Source: Adiantum capillus-veneris
Lineage: Eukaryota > Streptophyta > Polypodiopsida > Polypodiales > Pteridaceae
Assembly: GCA_014529385.2 (NCBI GenBank)
Contig: CM043944.1
Coordinates: 46,832,268 to 46,896,267, forward strand
Reading direction: 5' to 3'
Length of the DNA stretch: 64,000 nucleotides
Shown: positions 40,949 to 49,062 of the stretch, in pieces
How positions within the stretch are numbered: the stretch's first letter is position 1
Layout: each line of letters begins with the position of its first letter
The notes under the pieces: model-generated
What the model was told of the DNA's origin: nothing
Databases searched by the model: none
What the model saw: the letters and a program-made list of their open reading frames with translations, nothing else
Position numbers and translations under genes: made by a program

Positions 40949-41635
40949 CACGCGTGTGTGGCACACACGCACACACAGGTATCACAGTCCACACACGTCA
41001 TAAAAAAGTATGCATTAGATCTCACTACTCCCGATGGCAGCCCATTTGTGAAATTCTCAACAGTTTTTAATTTGTGCAGGTATTTGGAGATTGGTATCGA
41101 GGCTGGGATTCCTGTCTCATACAATGGAAAGCGTTTGTCACCAGCCAACCTTCTTGCAGCATTGAATGAAGTGGGAGGACGCCATGGTATTGGTCGTATT
41201 GATATGGTTGAGAATCGATTGGTTGGCATGAAAAGTAGGGGTGTTTATGAAACTCCGGGCGGGACTATACTAACAACAGCAGTGCGGGAGCTAGAATCAT
41301 TGACCTTGGATAGAGAGACTATGCAACTGAAAGACACATTAGCCATCAAATATGCGGAGTTAGTGTATGCGGGTAGGTGGTTTGACCCCCTGAGAGAATC
41401 CTTAGATGCATTTATGGAAAAGGTGTCCGCAACAACAACAGGATCTGTTATTTTGAAGTTGTTTAAGGGCTCTGTGAATGTAACCAGCAGAAAGAGTCCT
41501 TTTAGCCTGTATCGTGAAGATATATCTTCCTTTGAAGAGGGTAGTGGAATTTACAATCAAGCAGATGCAGCTGGGTTCATTCGCTTGTACGGGCTGCCAA
41601 TGAGAGTCCGAGCAATGCAACAGCATAACCTTTAA
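20180..41635 (+). CDS. ASS: Argininosuccinate synthase, seven visible exons, 18.4-kb intron
   Basis: Exons 20180-20330, 20416-20464, 20559-20741, 22171-22245, 22354-22539, 22615-22703 and 41080-41635 join in phase through GT-AG introns into 427 codons counted from ATG 20188. The enzyme joins citrulline and aspartate with ATP in arginine biosynthesis, in plants in the plastid. [10 protein letters not shown] is the ATP-pyrophosphatase loop, GTSMARP and [13 protein letters not shown] are family signatures, and the C-terminus has [12 protein letters not shown] and [10 protein letters not shown]. All key blocks are intact, with no stop or frameshift. The first visible exon has an acceptor (TTTTGTAG) before it, and only 27 residues precede the core. 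A transit-peptide exon is therefore expected upstream but was not found. Intron 6 (22704-41079) is filled with retrotransposons. The gene may still be expressed. Confidence 0.93.
20416..20464 (+). CDS. ASS: ASS exon b
   Basis: A 49-bp exon after CTCCAG, ending before GTAAGT. It encodes [16 protein letters not shown], a near-invariant stretch of plant argininosuccinate synthase. Confidence 0.93.
20559..20741 (+). CDS. ASS: ASS exon c
   Basis: 61 codons after ACTGCAG. They contain [18 protein letters not shown] and [18 protein letters not shown], part of the citrulline-binding region. The donor is GTCAAC, a weaker site than its neighbours. Confidence 0.93.
21261..21875 (+). repeat. 310-bp tandem duplication inside ASS intron c-d
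   Basis: Copies at about 21261-21570 and 21571-21875 share GAACC(T/C)GAACCAAA, CTTGCATACATTGA, ACATGTTTGATATGATGGAA and AAGATACTG. The divergence is visible, so the duplication is old. No transposon motif was seen. Confidence 0.85.
22171..22245 (+). CDS. ASS: ASS exon d
   Basis: 25 codons between ATTTTATAG and GTTTAG. They encode [20 protein letters not shown] and end KGNDQ, part of the family signature with Thr, Lys, Gly and Asn in the active site. Confidence 0.93.
22354..22539 (+). CDS. ASS: ASS exon e
   Basis: 62 codons between TTTTCAG and GTAATG. They begin [12 protein letters not shown], completing the GNDQVRFE signature, and end NLWHISHE. They include [20 protein letters not shown]. 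Confidence 0.94.
22615..22703 (+). CDS. ASS: ASS exon f
   Basis: 89 bp between GCCAG and GTAAGT. It encodes [20 protein letters not shown], then DPEEAPDTP, and ends with two bases of a Glu codon. That Glu is completed by the first base of the exon at 41080, which proves the pairing across 18.4 kb. Confidence 0.93.
23056..23122. repeat. Homopolymer cluster poly(C)-poly(A)-G5-A9
   Basis: About 18 C, then about 19 A, then GGGGG and nine A, followed by CCGCGGG. Such a stack of long homopolymers is unusual and error-prone in sequencing, so exact lengths should not be trusted. Confidence 0.9.
24060..25098 (+). pseudogene. gag region of an old gypsy-type element
   Basis: A Ser/Glu/Lys-rich N-terminal part (24160-24470) precedes the frame 24473-24880. 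That frame contains [20 protein letters not shown], then [19 protein letters not shown] (the A..W(W/Y) block typical of retrotransposon gag), [11 protein letters not shown] and [10 protein letters not shown]. It matches the gag remnant at 4100-4150. After 25098 the sequence is interrupted by a solo LTR and continues at 25743. It is itself probably part of a larger element later broken by nested insertions. Confidence 0.75.
25099..25747 (-). mobile_element. Solo LTR (family B) with ACGGC target duplication
   Basis: The LTR 25104-25742 reads on the minus strand from TGTCACAAACTGCTGACG to CGTCTTGTGACA. It is directly flanked by ACGGC on both sides (25099-25103 and 25743-25747). No internal region remains, the mark of recombination between two LTRs. 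It includes a short GA stretch (25184-25199) at the family's usual microsatellite position. It is inserted in the gag region described at 24060. Confidence 0.92.
26052..27110 (-). repeat. 3' LTR of element I (family A)
   Basis: Read on plus it starts TGTAAGGTCCAGC and ends GCACGTGACA; on minus it is TGTCACGTGC..CTTACA. Between 26457 and 26660 it carries many copies of AAAACGCTG in diverged tandem units, followed by a short GA tract at 26709-26729. Confidence 0.92.
27111..27124 (-). promoter_or_regulatory. Polypurine tract of element I
   Basis: On the minus strand AAAAGGAGGGGA directly precedes the 3' LTR. The identical tract lies beside the LTR of element II at 35264. Confidence 0.85.
27377..28858 (-). 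pseudogene. Integrase and end of RNase H region of element I
   Basis: The frame 28543-27377 holds the zinc-binding HDSLTGGH...CTICQ (His-His-Cys-Cys) and the catalytic core, with Asp in SMDFVTNLP and Asp in SDRDVKF. In the HPQSDGQTK block the catalytic Glu normally found (GQTE) is Lys. After this come [20 protein letters not shown] and a C-terminal [10 protein letters not shown]. Upstream, RNase H pieces (28600-28858) contain [20 protein letters not shown] and TDHQALKWL. Integrase inserts element DNA into the genome, and the Lys replacement alone should abolish this. The RNase H to integrase link is also frameshifted near 28600. Confidence 0.88.
28859..29805 (-). pseudogene. Reverse transcriptase and start of RNase H of element I
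   Basis: The frames 29799-29524 and 29502-28861 are continuous except for a TGA at 29521-29523. Motifs in order are [55 protein letters not shown] and [11 protein letters not shown] (catalytic Asp pair, with Leu in the variable site of the YxDD motif). Then VDPAKVEHV-like and RSFLGL connection blocks lead to [20 protein letters not shown], the first RNase H motif. A second stop at 28858-28860 ends the frame. In most relatives the residue at the first stop is Arg, so a CpG-type CGA to TGA change is likely. Confidence 0.92.
30134..30655 (-). pseudogene. Nucleocapsid zinc knuckle and aspartic protease of element I
   Basis: [14 protein letters not shown] is a perfect CCHC knuckle (Cys-2-Cys-4-His-4-Cys). 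About 60 residues on, [13 protein letters not shown] aligns with the D-[ST]-G active site of retroelement proteases, and [11 protein letters not shown] is the closing block. As in the element at 4960, Pro replaces the middle residue of the Asp-Ser/Thr-Gly triad. This suggests a family trait rather than damage. Confidence 0.85.
30700..31946 (-). pseudogene. gag of element I with charged coiled-coil N-terminus
   Basis: The start is placed at ATG 31946 by comparison with element II, where MDTS is followed by an acidic stretch and GGFSDPPP. Here a frameshift lies near 31830. Residues from 31760 to 31510 form repeated units, EREREQA(R)-AAEERR-A, three times: a long highly charged coiled coil. The capsid-like part follows at 31339-30880 (NAYFATTKK..., INWYHAW, FKARFMP-like). 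Gag packages the RNA. The coiled coil may drive particle assembly (inference). Confidence 0.8.
32397..32409 (-). promoter_or_regulatory. Primer-binding site of element I
   Basis: On the minus strand TTGGTATCAAAGC follows the 5' LTR directly. It is the initiator tRNA-Met complement with one change. Confidence 0.88.
32410..33463 (-). repeat. 5' LTR of element I (family A)
   Basis: The partner of 26052-27110. It has the same termini and the same AAAACGCTG-rich middle (32800-33030). It contains a 40-bp GA tract (33047-33086) where the other LTR has only about 20 bp, so the tract has changed length since insertion. Confidence 0.92.
33469..34266. mobile_element. Remnant of the element into which I and II inserted; left part of LTR E
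   Basis: 33469-33720 continues the pre-insertion sequence left of 26047: GCTACCCACAGGTCCAAGGG there resembles GCTACCTACAGGTCATTGGG across the joined site. 33918-34266 has the AAAACGCT-rich composition of family A LTRs. It resumes after element II at 38109, so it is the left portion of a third LTR. Confidence 0.65.
33723..33917. repeat. GACGAC-rich minisatellite
   Basis: Diverged repeats of a unit containing GTCGTCAAGATAGGGATCT(G), each followed by GATGACGAC-type triplets. It occupies the place where other family A LTRs have a shorter GATGACGACGAC stretch (34502, 37390), so it is probably an expansion of that LTR segment. Confidence 0.8.
34272..35263 (-). repeat. 3' LTR of element II (family A)
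   Basis: Plus-strand termini are TGTAAGGTGCAGTGG and GTGTCACATGACA. AAAACGCTG-type units lie at 34550-34830. The GA tract is reduced to an interrupted GAGAGAGGGAGAGAG at 34854. Confidence 0.92.
35490..36056 (-). pseudogene. Scrambled integrase-like remnant of element II
   Basis: A 188-codon open frame contains [20 protein letters not shown], which resembles [17 protein letters not shown] at the integrase zinc finger of element I. Later parts do not align cleanly. It lies between the polypurine tract and the gag remnant, where the integrase end would be. It is probably an out-of-frame decayed copy, and no catalytic residues can be placed. Confidence 0.45.
36195..36385. repeat. Minisatellite CAAATCATCATGCTTGTGAG
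   Basis: About five diverged units of 30-40 bp contain AAATCATCATGC and GAGAAATCACATCTTGATC. Minus-strand translation is Asp/His rich ([12 protein letters not shown]). It sits inside element II, between its gag and integrase remnants. Confidence 0.85.
36462..36716 (-). pseudogene. gag N-terminal fragment of element II
   Basis: It starts at ATG 36716 ([17 protein letters not shown]) and runs through [20 protein letters not shown] into a charged stretch ([19 protein letters not shown]). This is the same layout as the gag of element I and shows that frame unbroken. It stops at the internal deletion. Confidence 0.75.
37179..38103 (-). repeat. 5' LTR of element II (family A)
   Basis: The partner of 34272-35263, about 67 bp shorter through small deletions. 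The primer site TTGGTATCAGAGC (minus) abuts it at 37166-37178. Confidence 0.92.
38109..38451 (-). repeat. Right part of LTR E, interrupted by element II
   Basis: The sequence from GCTAAGGCAAGCTG to GCGCACGTGACA resembles the last third of family A LTRs: CTTTTATAT..GGCAATTTGCCC, AACATAAGTCACTTA and AAAAATGCTC. With its left part before 34267 it forms one LTR split at an AAAAC target. No polypurine tract follows, so it may be a solo LTR or an element end. Confidence 0.75.
38452..38940. repeat. Diverged short repeats (GAGATCTGGATGTGAT...)
   Basis: The unit GGTGAGATCTGGATGTGATNNCTAAGTGAA(T/G)GA recurs at 38456 and 38548. Looser copies follow (GATGACTGGATACTG, GATGGCTAGATTG). No gene was seen. 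It may be the internal region of the LTR element that ends at 39761. Confidence 0.6.
38945..39091 (+). mobile_element. 3' end of an LTR-element internal region with polypurine tract
   Basis: A short open frame (from 38945, [10 protein letters not shown]) runs into AAGCGGGAGGAA at about 39080-39091, a polypurine tract touching the LTR start at 39092. The protein segment was not recognised. Confidence 0.6.
39092..39761 (+). repeat. LTR, family B, with 56-bp (CT)n
   Basis: It starts TGTCACAAAGCGATGACG and ends GGCTTGTAACA. It shares the CAAAAGGGGCG..TTTGGGGC..GTGTCGACTC block with 12690-12760. The CT tract (39632-39687) follows exactly the GTCGACTC that has no expansion in the 12323 copy. A truncated LINE begins directly at its end. 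Confidence 0.82.
39762..40899 (+). mobile_element. 5'-truncated LINE B copy ending in (CT)n
   Basis: Plus-strand frames give [46 protein letters not shown], then [17 protein letters not shown] and the C-terminus [11 protein letters not shown]. These align with the copies at 18838 and 42100-43190. A 3' UTR follows with GTTTTGGCCTTTTGAAGACG, ending TTAATATATCATTTCA immediately before the CT tract. Several stops make it a dead insertion. It lies in ASS intron 6. Confidence 0.85.
40900..40943. repeat. (CT)n at the LINE 3' end
   Basis: A tract of about 22 units begins at the last unique base of the LINE 3' UTR. It is followed by a short GT/CA-rich palindromic stretch and then the ASS acceptor region. 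Confidence 0.95.
41080..41635 (+). CDS. ASS: ASS last exon
   Basis: It begins after TTTGTGCAG with the base that completes the split Glu codon of the exon ending at 22703. It encodes [67 protein letters not shown] and [10 protein letters not shown], ending [19 protein letters not shown] plus five residues and TAA. The whole C-terminal half is one exon. Confidence 0.95.
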
Positions 41636-42011
41636 AAGCATCTGCCTCCCAGATCAGCAGGTGGATATTAGCCCTAACCCTGACATTATACAGAAGCTTA
41701 CAAAGAAATCCTATTATGTTCCCAAGATGAAGGTTCAACAGTACACAGGTTCAGGAACTAACATGAAATTCTTGATTCCTCTTGAGAACATTCTTGATAT
41801 TTTTACTAGAGAAGTTCCGTGCAACAGAGAAGCTTTTTTGGCCAAGCTTCTTTTTTGATTCTCAAAATTGATTGCGCCGTCCTCGCTTACATGCATAGAT
41901 TTTTTGTTTGTCCTAAAAGGACTCTTGGGCAGAAGCTTGTGGTGAAGATTTATTTTCTGATGGGAGATTTGATTTGATATTTACGTCCTCGGGGGGCCAA
42001 ATGACCCATGT
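41636..42011 (+). other. Probable ASS 3' UTR and downstream DNA
   Basis: A 65-codon frame (41661-41858, containing KKSYYVPKMKVQQYTG) is out of phase with the synthase and was not recognised. No clear AATAAA was found near the stop. The stretch ends at a GA tract that marks the 3' end of a LINE on the other strand. Confidence 0.45.
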
Positions 42012-45000
42012 GAGAGAGAGAGAGAGAGAGAGAAATGATCTGAAATGTTATATTAACATCTTCAAAAGGCCAAAATGACCTATGAGACCAATCTGTTACA
42101 AAATAGTGAATCTAATACCATGTCTGGGTACAAAAGAGCTAGAACAAAGATATTGCTACTAGAATCCATCCTCATTTGCACTTTGGATGTCGAGAGAGTA
42201 TGGCTCGAATCTTGTGTTGTAGTCTTCGACGACGTTGTGTAGCCCCTCTCCTCAATCGTGGCCGTTTGGATCTCCATAGCTCTAGTGCTCGGTCGATGAG
42301 AGTGTGAGTAGTGGTCGAATGAGTGTGGGCCGAGCTTTGTAGTGAAACTTGCTCCTCTGGTTGTCCCATATCTAGTGAAAAGAAATCTGTAATCTATCTC
42401 TAGGACTATCTCTCTCTATCTCTACCCAGAAAAGTGTCTCTATATTTGTGAAACTCAAGTAGACATAGCCCAAGATATCTTTGATCCTCCTAACTCATGA
42501 CCCTAGAGAAAAGATTGAAACCCTCTCTGAATAAGCAGTGGAAATGGCCCTGTAACTCATAGTACATTGTGCAATGACATATGTAATGTGGCTTTGTCTC
42601 TGGCTCTAGTTGGCATACGCGGCATAACTTTATGGGTATCCCTTTGAATCTAGGAGTCTCAATCTCCAATTGATGCGAGGATATGCGTATCTGACCAATG
42701 GCACACCGCAAACCATGAGACGTGTGTGTCCATGTAGCTGGGTCGAATCACAAACTCATCTCCTTTGAGGTGGAGAAGATGCTCTCTATAGAAAGCCATC
42801 TTCGTGCTCAACTCCTGTGGCGACTCTATCCATGTCCTCTTGGTATCCAGTTGTATCAGGTCCTGACAAATGAATCTAGTAATCTCCACTCGTGTAAGAG
42901 ACATCGAGGGTGCCTAAAGAGAGTATTGGAAAGGGGGCAGCTTGTAGCCATGCGTCTGAAATCATGATGTCATATGTGCATACTAGTATGAACTGTCTTG
43001 AAGACTCAAGGGCCAGTCTAGCATATATGTCTCTAGTAGCATCCCACAAGCTGTGCACAAGGGAGATTGATCTGGTAAGCGCCTCAATCGCTATAGGAAG
43101 GGTAGCTAGCTCTGCTCGAATGATAGCGTGCGGTACGGAGGCCTTGGCTCTGATCAGTCCAGAGATCATAGATACCAAGGGCCTCTCCATACGTCTTCAA
43201 CCATCCTAGCCTACAGAAGGTCCCCATATCTGCACCCCATACAACATAGTCGAGGCTACTTAAGTATCAAAGAACCATAACTTTGTCCGAGGTTCTTGAA
43301 CTGAACCTGCAAACACATTCTCTCCAAGCCTCCCAAGGCCACAAAAGCTCTAGTCAGTCTAGTCTATTATTGCTCTCCCCAAAGAAAACCTCGGCCCAAT
43401 GAAGACAACCCCAAGGTAAGTGTATGCTTTGACCATATGTGAAAGTCGGTGTTGATCTCATGATCCACTGTGGTGTGGTGTTAATTTCCATAATCTTGAT
43501 TTTACCAAGATTTAGAGATAATCCACTATCCTCTACAAAATTGTGTAATGCATCCAATGGTTGTTGCATACCCTCTGGTGAGTCAGAGATCAACGCAATA
43601 TCGTCAGCATATAACAACAATGGGATCCACATCCTTGCCAGCTGCGCACCTCTTCACCCTCTCTGTCAATGTAATCAAACATCTCATCAACATACATACC
43701 AAATAGAGTAGGAGACAATGGGCAACCCTGTTTCATCCCAATGGTGAAGGGAACTTAATCAGATATCCCCTCCGGGGTGTGTACATGTCCCATCATTGAT
43801 CTGTATAGAGCCATAATCCCCCAAATCAACACTATGGGCACCTCCATCTCTTGCAGCCTGCGCATCAATCAAGCTCTCGGTACCATGTCAAATGCTTTGC
43901 GGAAATCCACAAAGCTACAATAAATCCGTCTCCCAAGTGACATGCCCTCTTCAATGATGGCTCTGAGTGTCAAAATATGATCAAGAATGGAGAAACCCCT
44001 CATGAAACCGGTCTAGCCCTTTGCCTATACACCCTCACCCTCTGCCCAATTACTCAAATGTTGCTCAAGAATGGATGCATACAACCATGCCAATGTGTGC
44101 CCAACCATAATAGTGCAGTAATTCCCAGGCTCTGTAGGATCATCTGCCTTGAAGATACGCACAATAGTAGACAACCTCCAAGTCTCAGGTAACTCCTCAC
44201 ACATGGCACGATTGAACAACACTGCAAGAACCTCTACGAGCATATCTCTTGCATGCATAAAGTGTTGTTCTACTAGACCATCATGATCATATGCCTTGGT
44301 GGTCCTCATCCTGTCAATGGCTCTCTTTACCATCTCAGTGGTAAAGAAGGTGTTGGTAGGTGGGCATGGCTCTGTAGGAACTGGAAGGGGATCCTGCCCA
44401 AGAACTTTACATAACAATGACGCATGCTGGCTCCACACATCAGGAGAAGTAATCACTGGGGGAGGGGAGTGCTCATGAAAGAATTGCCATGCCTCTCCTG
44501 AGTCTCTACTCAAGAATAGTTGATACAAGTCTCGCTCCATTGGGGACAAGTAAGCTCGTTTCTTCCGTCGCGCACGGCGTTGGGAAGTAATCCAAGACTG
44601 TCTGTAAGTGATGACTTCTAAAAGAACATCCCTCTGAAGATGGGCTCTCATCTCTCTACACTCCTCATCATACCAACTATTATGGGGCATGCTCTCAAAA
44701 TGTTGCCTCCGACAAGGCTGAGTGTGTGGGTATGCCTTTGATGTTGCACCATGAAGCATCTCAGTGAGTAAAGTGGTGCACTCCTCCACGAGGACCAGCT
44801 GTGCATAGACGGCTATGGATCTCCTCTATATAATCCAAGTGAGTCTGTGGTGTAAATGTATAACGGGTATGTGATCTACCTCCTGATGTCAGGACTGTAC
44901 TATACTGAAATAAAGCGGACAATGTCAAAAGAGCATGATCCACTGCTACGCCCACCGGTCTGGCTCCCACTATGAAATCATGAATACAAGGAATAAAGCT

Positions 45001-45012
45001 CGGTTGTGCCAT
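42012..45012 (-). pseudogene. Long LINE B copy: endonuclease end, RT, C-terminus, 3' UTR with (GA)n
   Basis: Minus-strand order is as follows. 45012-44761 has the endonuclease end (VGVAVDHALLTLS). 44789-44025 has the RT N-terminus with TEMVKRAIDRMRTTKAYDHDG and GNYCTIMVGHTLAWLYASIL. About 43980-43354 holds the RT core, with QGCPLSPTLFG-like and LLYADDIALISDSPEGM (YADD). 43190-42876 is the post-RT region. 42711-42490 carries a Cys/His block, CRVCQLEPETKPHYICHC. The 3' UTR ends CTTCAAAAGGCC..TTAACAT (plus strand 42040-42070), abutting (GA)n at 42012-42033. Frameshifts are frequent. Confidence 0.88.
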
Positions 45013-45156
45013 AACATAGCCTCGTGTCTATGTGGAAAGCATGTAATATACAAAGGTATTTTAAAATGCGAAGCCCTTGACTTTGAACAGCTCTGTTCAA
45101 AGTTTGTAAAATTTGTGAAGCATGCAAGAACAAGGGGATGTCATCTATGGAAGAAT

Positions 45157-45157
<1 letters not shown>

Positions 45158-45223
<66 letters not shown>
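45158..45223. repeat. (CT)n between the two opposed LINE segments
   Basis: A CT tract of about 33 units separates the minus-strand LINE body and about 145 bp of unknown DNA from the plus-strand endonuclease fragment. Confidence 0.95.
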
Positions 45224-45227
<4 letters not shown>

Positions 45228-45480
45228 GATGATGATATATGGGAGTTTTCTAGGGATGGTGATATGATCCTCCTAGGGGACTTCAATGCCCAAACGGGCA
45301 ACTCTTAGACAATCTTCTACGACACTTAAGACGAGATGCTTAGAGAGCTGGATGTGGGTGAGTTTGGGCTTGACAGATGCTCACATGACAGAGAGCAGAC
45401 AGAGAATGGGAGATACCTCACAGAGATGACGACTACACATAGGTTAGCCATACTTAATGGCTTAGAACGATTTCCTGGAG
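45224..45480 (+). pseudogene. LINE endonuclease fragment in inverted orientation
   Basis: The plus-strand translation gives DMILLGDFNAQTG, the GDFNA signature of the apurinic-type endonuclease of LINE ORF2. It continues to GEFGLDRCSHDREQTENGRYL and HRLAILNG. It encodes the part of ORF2 just upstream of the minus-strand segment ending at 45012, but on the opposite strand. That fits an inverted 5' end of the same insertion. Confidence 0.8.
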
Positions 45481-46604
45481 TAGCCCGTTTCGGTATAGAT
45501 TTCAATATTTTGAGCACAAATATTGAGTTCTGTACAAAGTTACAAATATAGCATGCATTCTTTATTTTAGGCATGTCCACACTGAGTTTAAACATCCTTC
45601 CCAATTCCTTAACTAGTGTAATTAACCTCCCATTTTTCTTGCACTCTCCACATGCATATGTTAAAAAAGATATTGACATGCAAACCACATTCCAGAGAAA
45701 CTATGCTTTCTATAGTTGCTTTTCTTGTGCTTTCTTTGGTTCGACCTTCTTTTCTCGTCTTAGAACTAGACCTGGAAGGAGACAAAGAAGAACTCAACTC
45801 ATCCTCAAAGTAAACACTTCAAGTTCTTATGTCCCTGCTTTGCCAATTCCGTGAGCGTCGGTTGTTGGCCATGCATTTGCCCCAAAGTTTGGACACCCCT
45901 TAATAGTACTTATATTGTACTAGAAACCACAAAGTACAACTTCCAAGGAGTCACTCTACAATCTTGCTTCCAAGCACAAATCTGCAAGAGTGAACTCCCT
46001 TGGGACACATATTTCTAAGTCTTGGGGAAAGTAGTAGGCCTAGAAGGTAGGAGCCGAACCCAAAAAGTACTAAAAACAAGAGCTGCAAAAGCAACTGGCA
46101 AAAATCTGCCATGTGGATTGTTCATACAGCCCACAAATTGTGCCAAGTTATGATCGGTAATCTGTGCAAGTTTGTGGTGATGACATTTTGCGGCAAAAAG
46201 GACCATACGGCTGGTTTCCGCTCTCTTGTAGCTGATTTAGTGCTCTTTGCATTGATTTGGAGATACCAAAGTGCTTGTCGAAGAAGACATTGCTATTATC
46301 AATATGTCAATGAGGATTGGTTGGTGCTCCTTATAATGCCAATGCCAAAAGTGTTGGGGTATATAAATGCACGGATTGGAAGGTGTTGATAATGATTTTA
46401 GAAGCTAGTTTTCCATGGCTTTTGACATCTATGCATCCACGGTTTTAGAAACACATTTTCGATTGGAAATCCATGTTTTGCTTAGCTTAGACTTTGCGAT
46501 AGATTACCGTGCTATGGGTGTTCTTGATAGTTGTGGACATGCGGATTATGCTTTCATGGTCTTGACTCGCCAAAGACACAGAACCTCTTGCAATTGAAGC
46601 GGAA
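45481..46604. other. No recognised gene
   Basis: Mixed AT-rich sequence with short open frames and no motif I recognise. One stretch near 46100-46160 (ATCTGCCATGTGG, CACAAATTGTGCCAAG) loosely resembles family B LTR text, but not enough to call. Confidence 0.4.
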
Positions 46605-46730
46605 GGAGGTAGAGCTTGATTCCATCGAGAGGAATAATACATGGAACTTGATTTAGAGTCTAGTAAAGTGGAAGGTCATTGACTCATTGGTGTCAAATGG
46701 GTCTACAAGACAAAGTACAAATAGTATCAG
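46605..46730 (+). pseudogene. Ty1/copia reverse transcriptase start, short fragment
   Basis: The translation ELDSIERNNTWNL, then after one frame break GVKWVYKTKYK, matches the first conserved block of copia reverse transcriptases (SIERNNTWEL...GVKWVYKTK). Only about 40 residues remain. Confidence 0.7.
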
Positions 46731-47219
46731 TACAAATAGTATCATATCAGACCAAGAATAAGTAGAATCGGTTGGGCTGAGGAAGAGAAAAATCTTGATG
46801 GTCAAGTCTGAGCACAACAGCCCGTGAAGCACGACAAGACTCACAAGGAATTATTGGGATAGTACGAATGGATGTTGATGTGGCAGCATAAGAACAATGT
46901 GGCACCACATAGGGATGGTGTTATCTTTCAATGCAGGTTTGTTAGCTCCTTGGCACATGCCATTTGTGTTGATCTAGGTGGAAATCTTGCAAGTTGTCAG
47001 TCAGCTACAAACTGATCAAAAGTGGGCAAATTGTTTTGATTCCAAATGGGAGAGAGTTGACTTTGCACTAGTTGTTCTCTTCACCTTTTTAACACCACTT
47101 TGACAACTTATTGAAGGTTATGCACAAAGATTGCGCTTTCCATGCTTCACAATCTTGCATATTAGTTAAAGACTACAAGCTCTTCCACAATTAACTAATG
47201 TCATTGAGCCATAGACAAG

Positions 47220-47390
47220 ATTCATTGGAATGCTTTGAGCACAAGAGCCTTTACATTAAGAAAGGATTTCCTAGCCAAAAAGCCACTTCAAAGCCAATTG
47301 CATAACTTGGGACAACAAATTCCATGGGCACAATAGCTTCCAATCCATACACCATCTTGAATGGTGTCATTTCTGTACTTTGTTGCTGCT
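47220..47390 (-). pseudogene. Ty3/gypsy integrase C-terminal fragment
   Basis: The minus-strand frame reads MTPFKMVYGLEAIVPMEFVV, then PSYAI. This corresponds to the TPF.LVYG.EAV.P.E block after the integrase core of plant gypsy elements. No flanking domains remain. Confidence 0.72.
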
Positions 47391-47578
47391 TGTGTCAATA
47401 CCATGAGCCACAACATTTGATTATCTCAACCTCAACAAATCGTAGATATCACCACCACTTTAACAATTCCAATTCAAATAACATCATATTTCCCTTAAGC
47501 AACTAAGATTATATGTTAGGTGGTCTCCAAAAAATGAGCATAAAATTGCAGAGAACACACATACACACACACAAAGGA

Positions 47579-47579
<1 letters not shown>

Positions 47580-47630
<51 letters not shown>
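47580..47630. repeat. (GA)n microsatellite
   Basis: About 25 GA units, preceded by a short ACAC stretch. Confidence 0.95.
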
Positions 47631-47633
<3 letters not shown>

Positions 47634-47904
47634 AGTTTGCTAGCCTAGTTACGTCTATGCTCAAGTATATAGAACTGTATCAAAAATGTTTAGAAGAGGG
47701 TGGCAACCATTAAAAGGGCTAAGTTGTTGGATACTCTCCAGATTGTCAGGATCTATGCTTCACCTACTAGTTCTATTGCACTCTATATAAACAACTAAAG
47801 GTTATATAGCGAAGGCCAAAGATGTATTGTGAAGAGATTGTGAATACATGAGGAGGATCAAGCACGTAAGCAAGGTTCTTATGCAAGAAAAGTGATCTCA
47901 AATC

Positions 47905-48209
<305 letters not shown>

Positions 48210-48646
48210 GATTTTTGGCCTCAAAGACCAAGATAATGTTGATAAAGAAATGAAAGAACTCATGACTATGATGGGAGACAATGAACAGATGCATACAAGG
48301 AAAGTGGAAGCAAGAGGGGAACCTCAAAGGAAAGGGCACTTATCCTTCGTTTCCCCTCCATGGAATGAAAAAAAATATGAATATTTTGACAAGGAATATC
48401 CACGAGAAATCTATATTACTTGCTATGTGCTACATACAAATGCATATCATTACTAATTAATAAAAGTCTAGCAACTCTTTCTTTACACTAAGAGTACTCA
48501 GTCACATTATTATATGGAATAACAAGAACAATCTCTCATTCCAGCTTTTAATCACAAAGCTCTAGACTACAAACACTGCAAAGATTAAAATCTAAATTAA
48601 AAAAAGCATCTTATCTTTCACTTGCTCTTAAAACATAGTAAGTTAC

Positions 48647-48649
<3 letters not shown>

Positions 48650-48732
<83 letters not shown>
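48650..48732. repeat. (TG)n(AG)n compound microsatellite
   Basis: About 18 TG units then about 23 AG units, the same compound order as 48069-48201. Confidence 0.95.
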
Positions 48733-48734
<2 letters not shown>

Positions 48735-48926
48735 CTCCATCCACAAAAGTATGCCATACACCACCCAACAACCAATAGTGACTTGTCAAGCTTGAACAAT
48801 ACTATGCTACTTCTTATTCAGAGAGAGGGGGTGAGAGAATCTCCATCCCCAAAAGTATGCCATACACCGCCCAACAACCAATAATAATTTGTCAAGCTTG
48901 AACAATACTATGCTACTTCTTATTCA
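48731..48926. repeat. 106-bp tandem duplication
   Basis: GAATCTCCATCC..AAAAGTATGCCATACACC through ACTATGCTACTTCTTATTCA occurs at 48731 and 48837 with few differences. The copies are joined by a short GA-rich piece of the neighbouring microsatellite, so slippage or unequal exchange at the tract is likely. Confidence 0.92.
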
Positions 48927-49007
48927 TCCTACTTAGTTGCTACAACTACGTCATTCAATCTCAAACGTCCTAAGTTAGCATCATGTATTGTGACAATTGA
49001 GTCTTTG

Positions 49008-49062
49008 AGGACCATGTCATCACACATGGTTGTGAGGACCATGTCATCACACATGGTTGTGG
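49008..49062. repeat. 27-bp tandem duplication
   Basis: GAGGACCATGTCATCACACA followed by TGGTTGT is repeated twice head to tail. Confidence 0.9.

Noticed and set aside
40946-41079. In-frame 5' extension of the last ASS exon (contains [15 protein letters not shown])
   Set aside because: The acceptor TTTGTGCAG at 41079 and the split Glu codon define the exon start. The extension is open intron sequence without a match to the enzyme.
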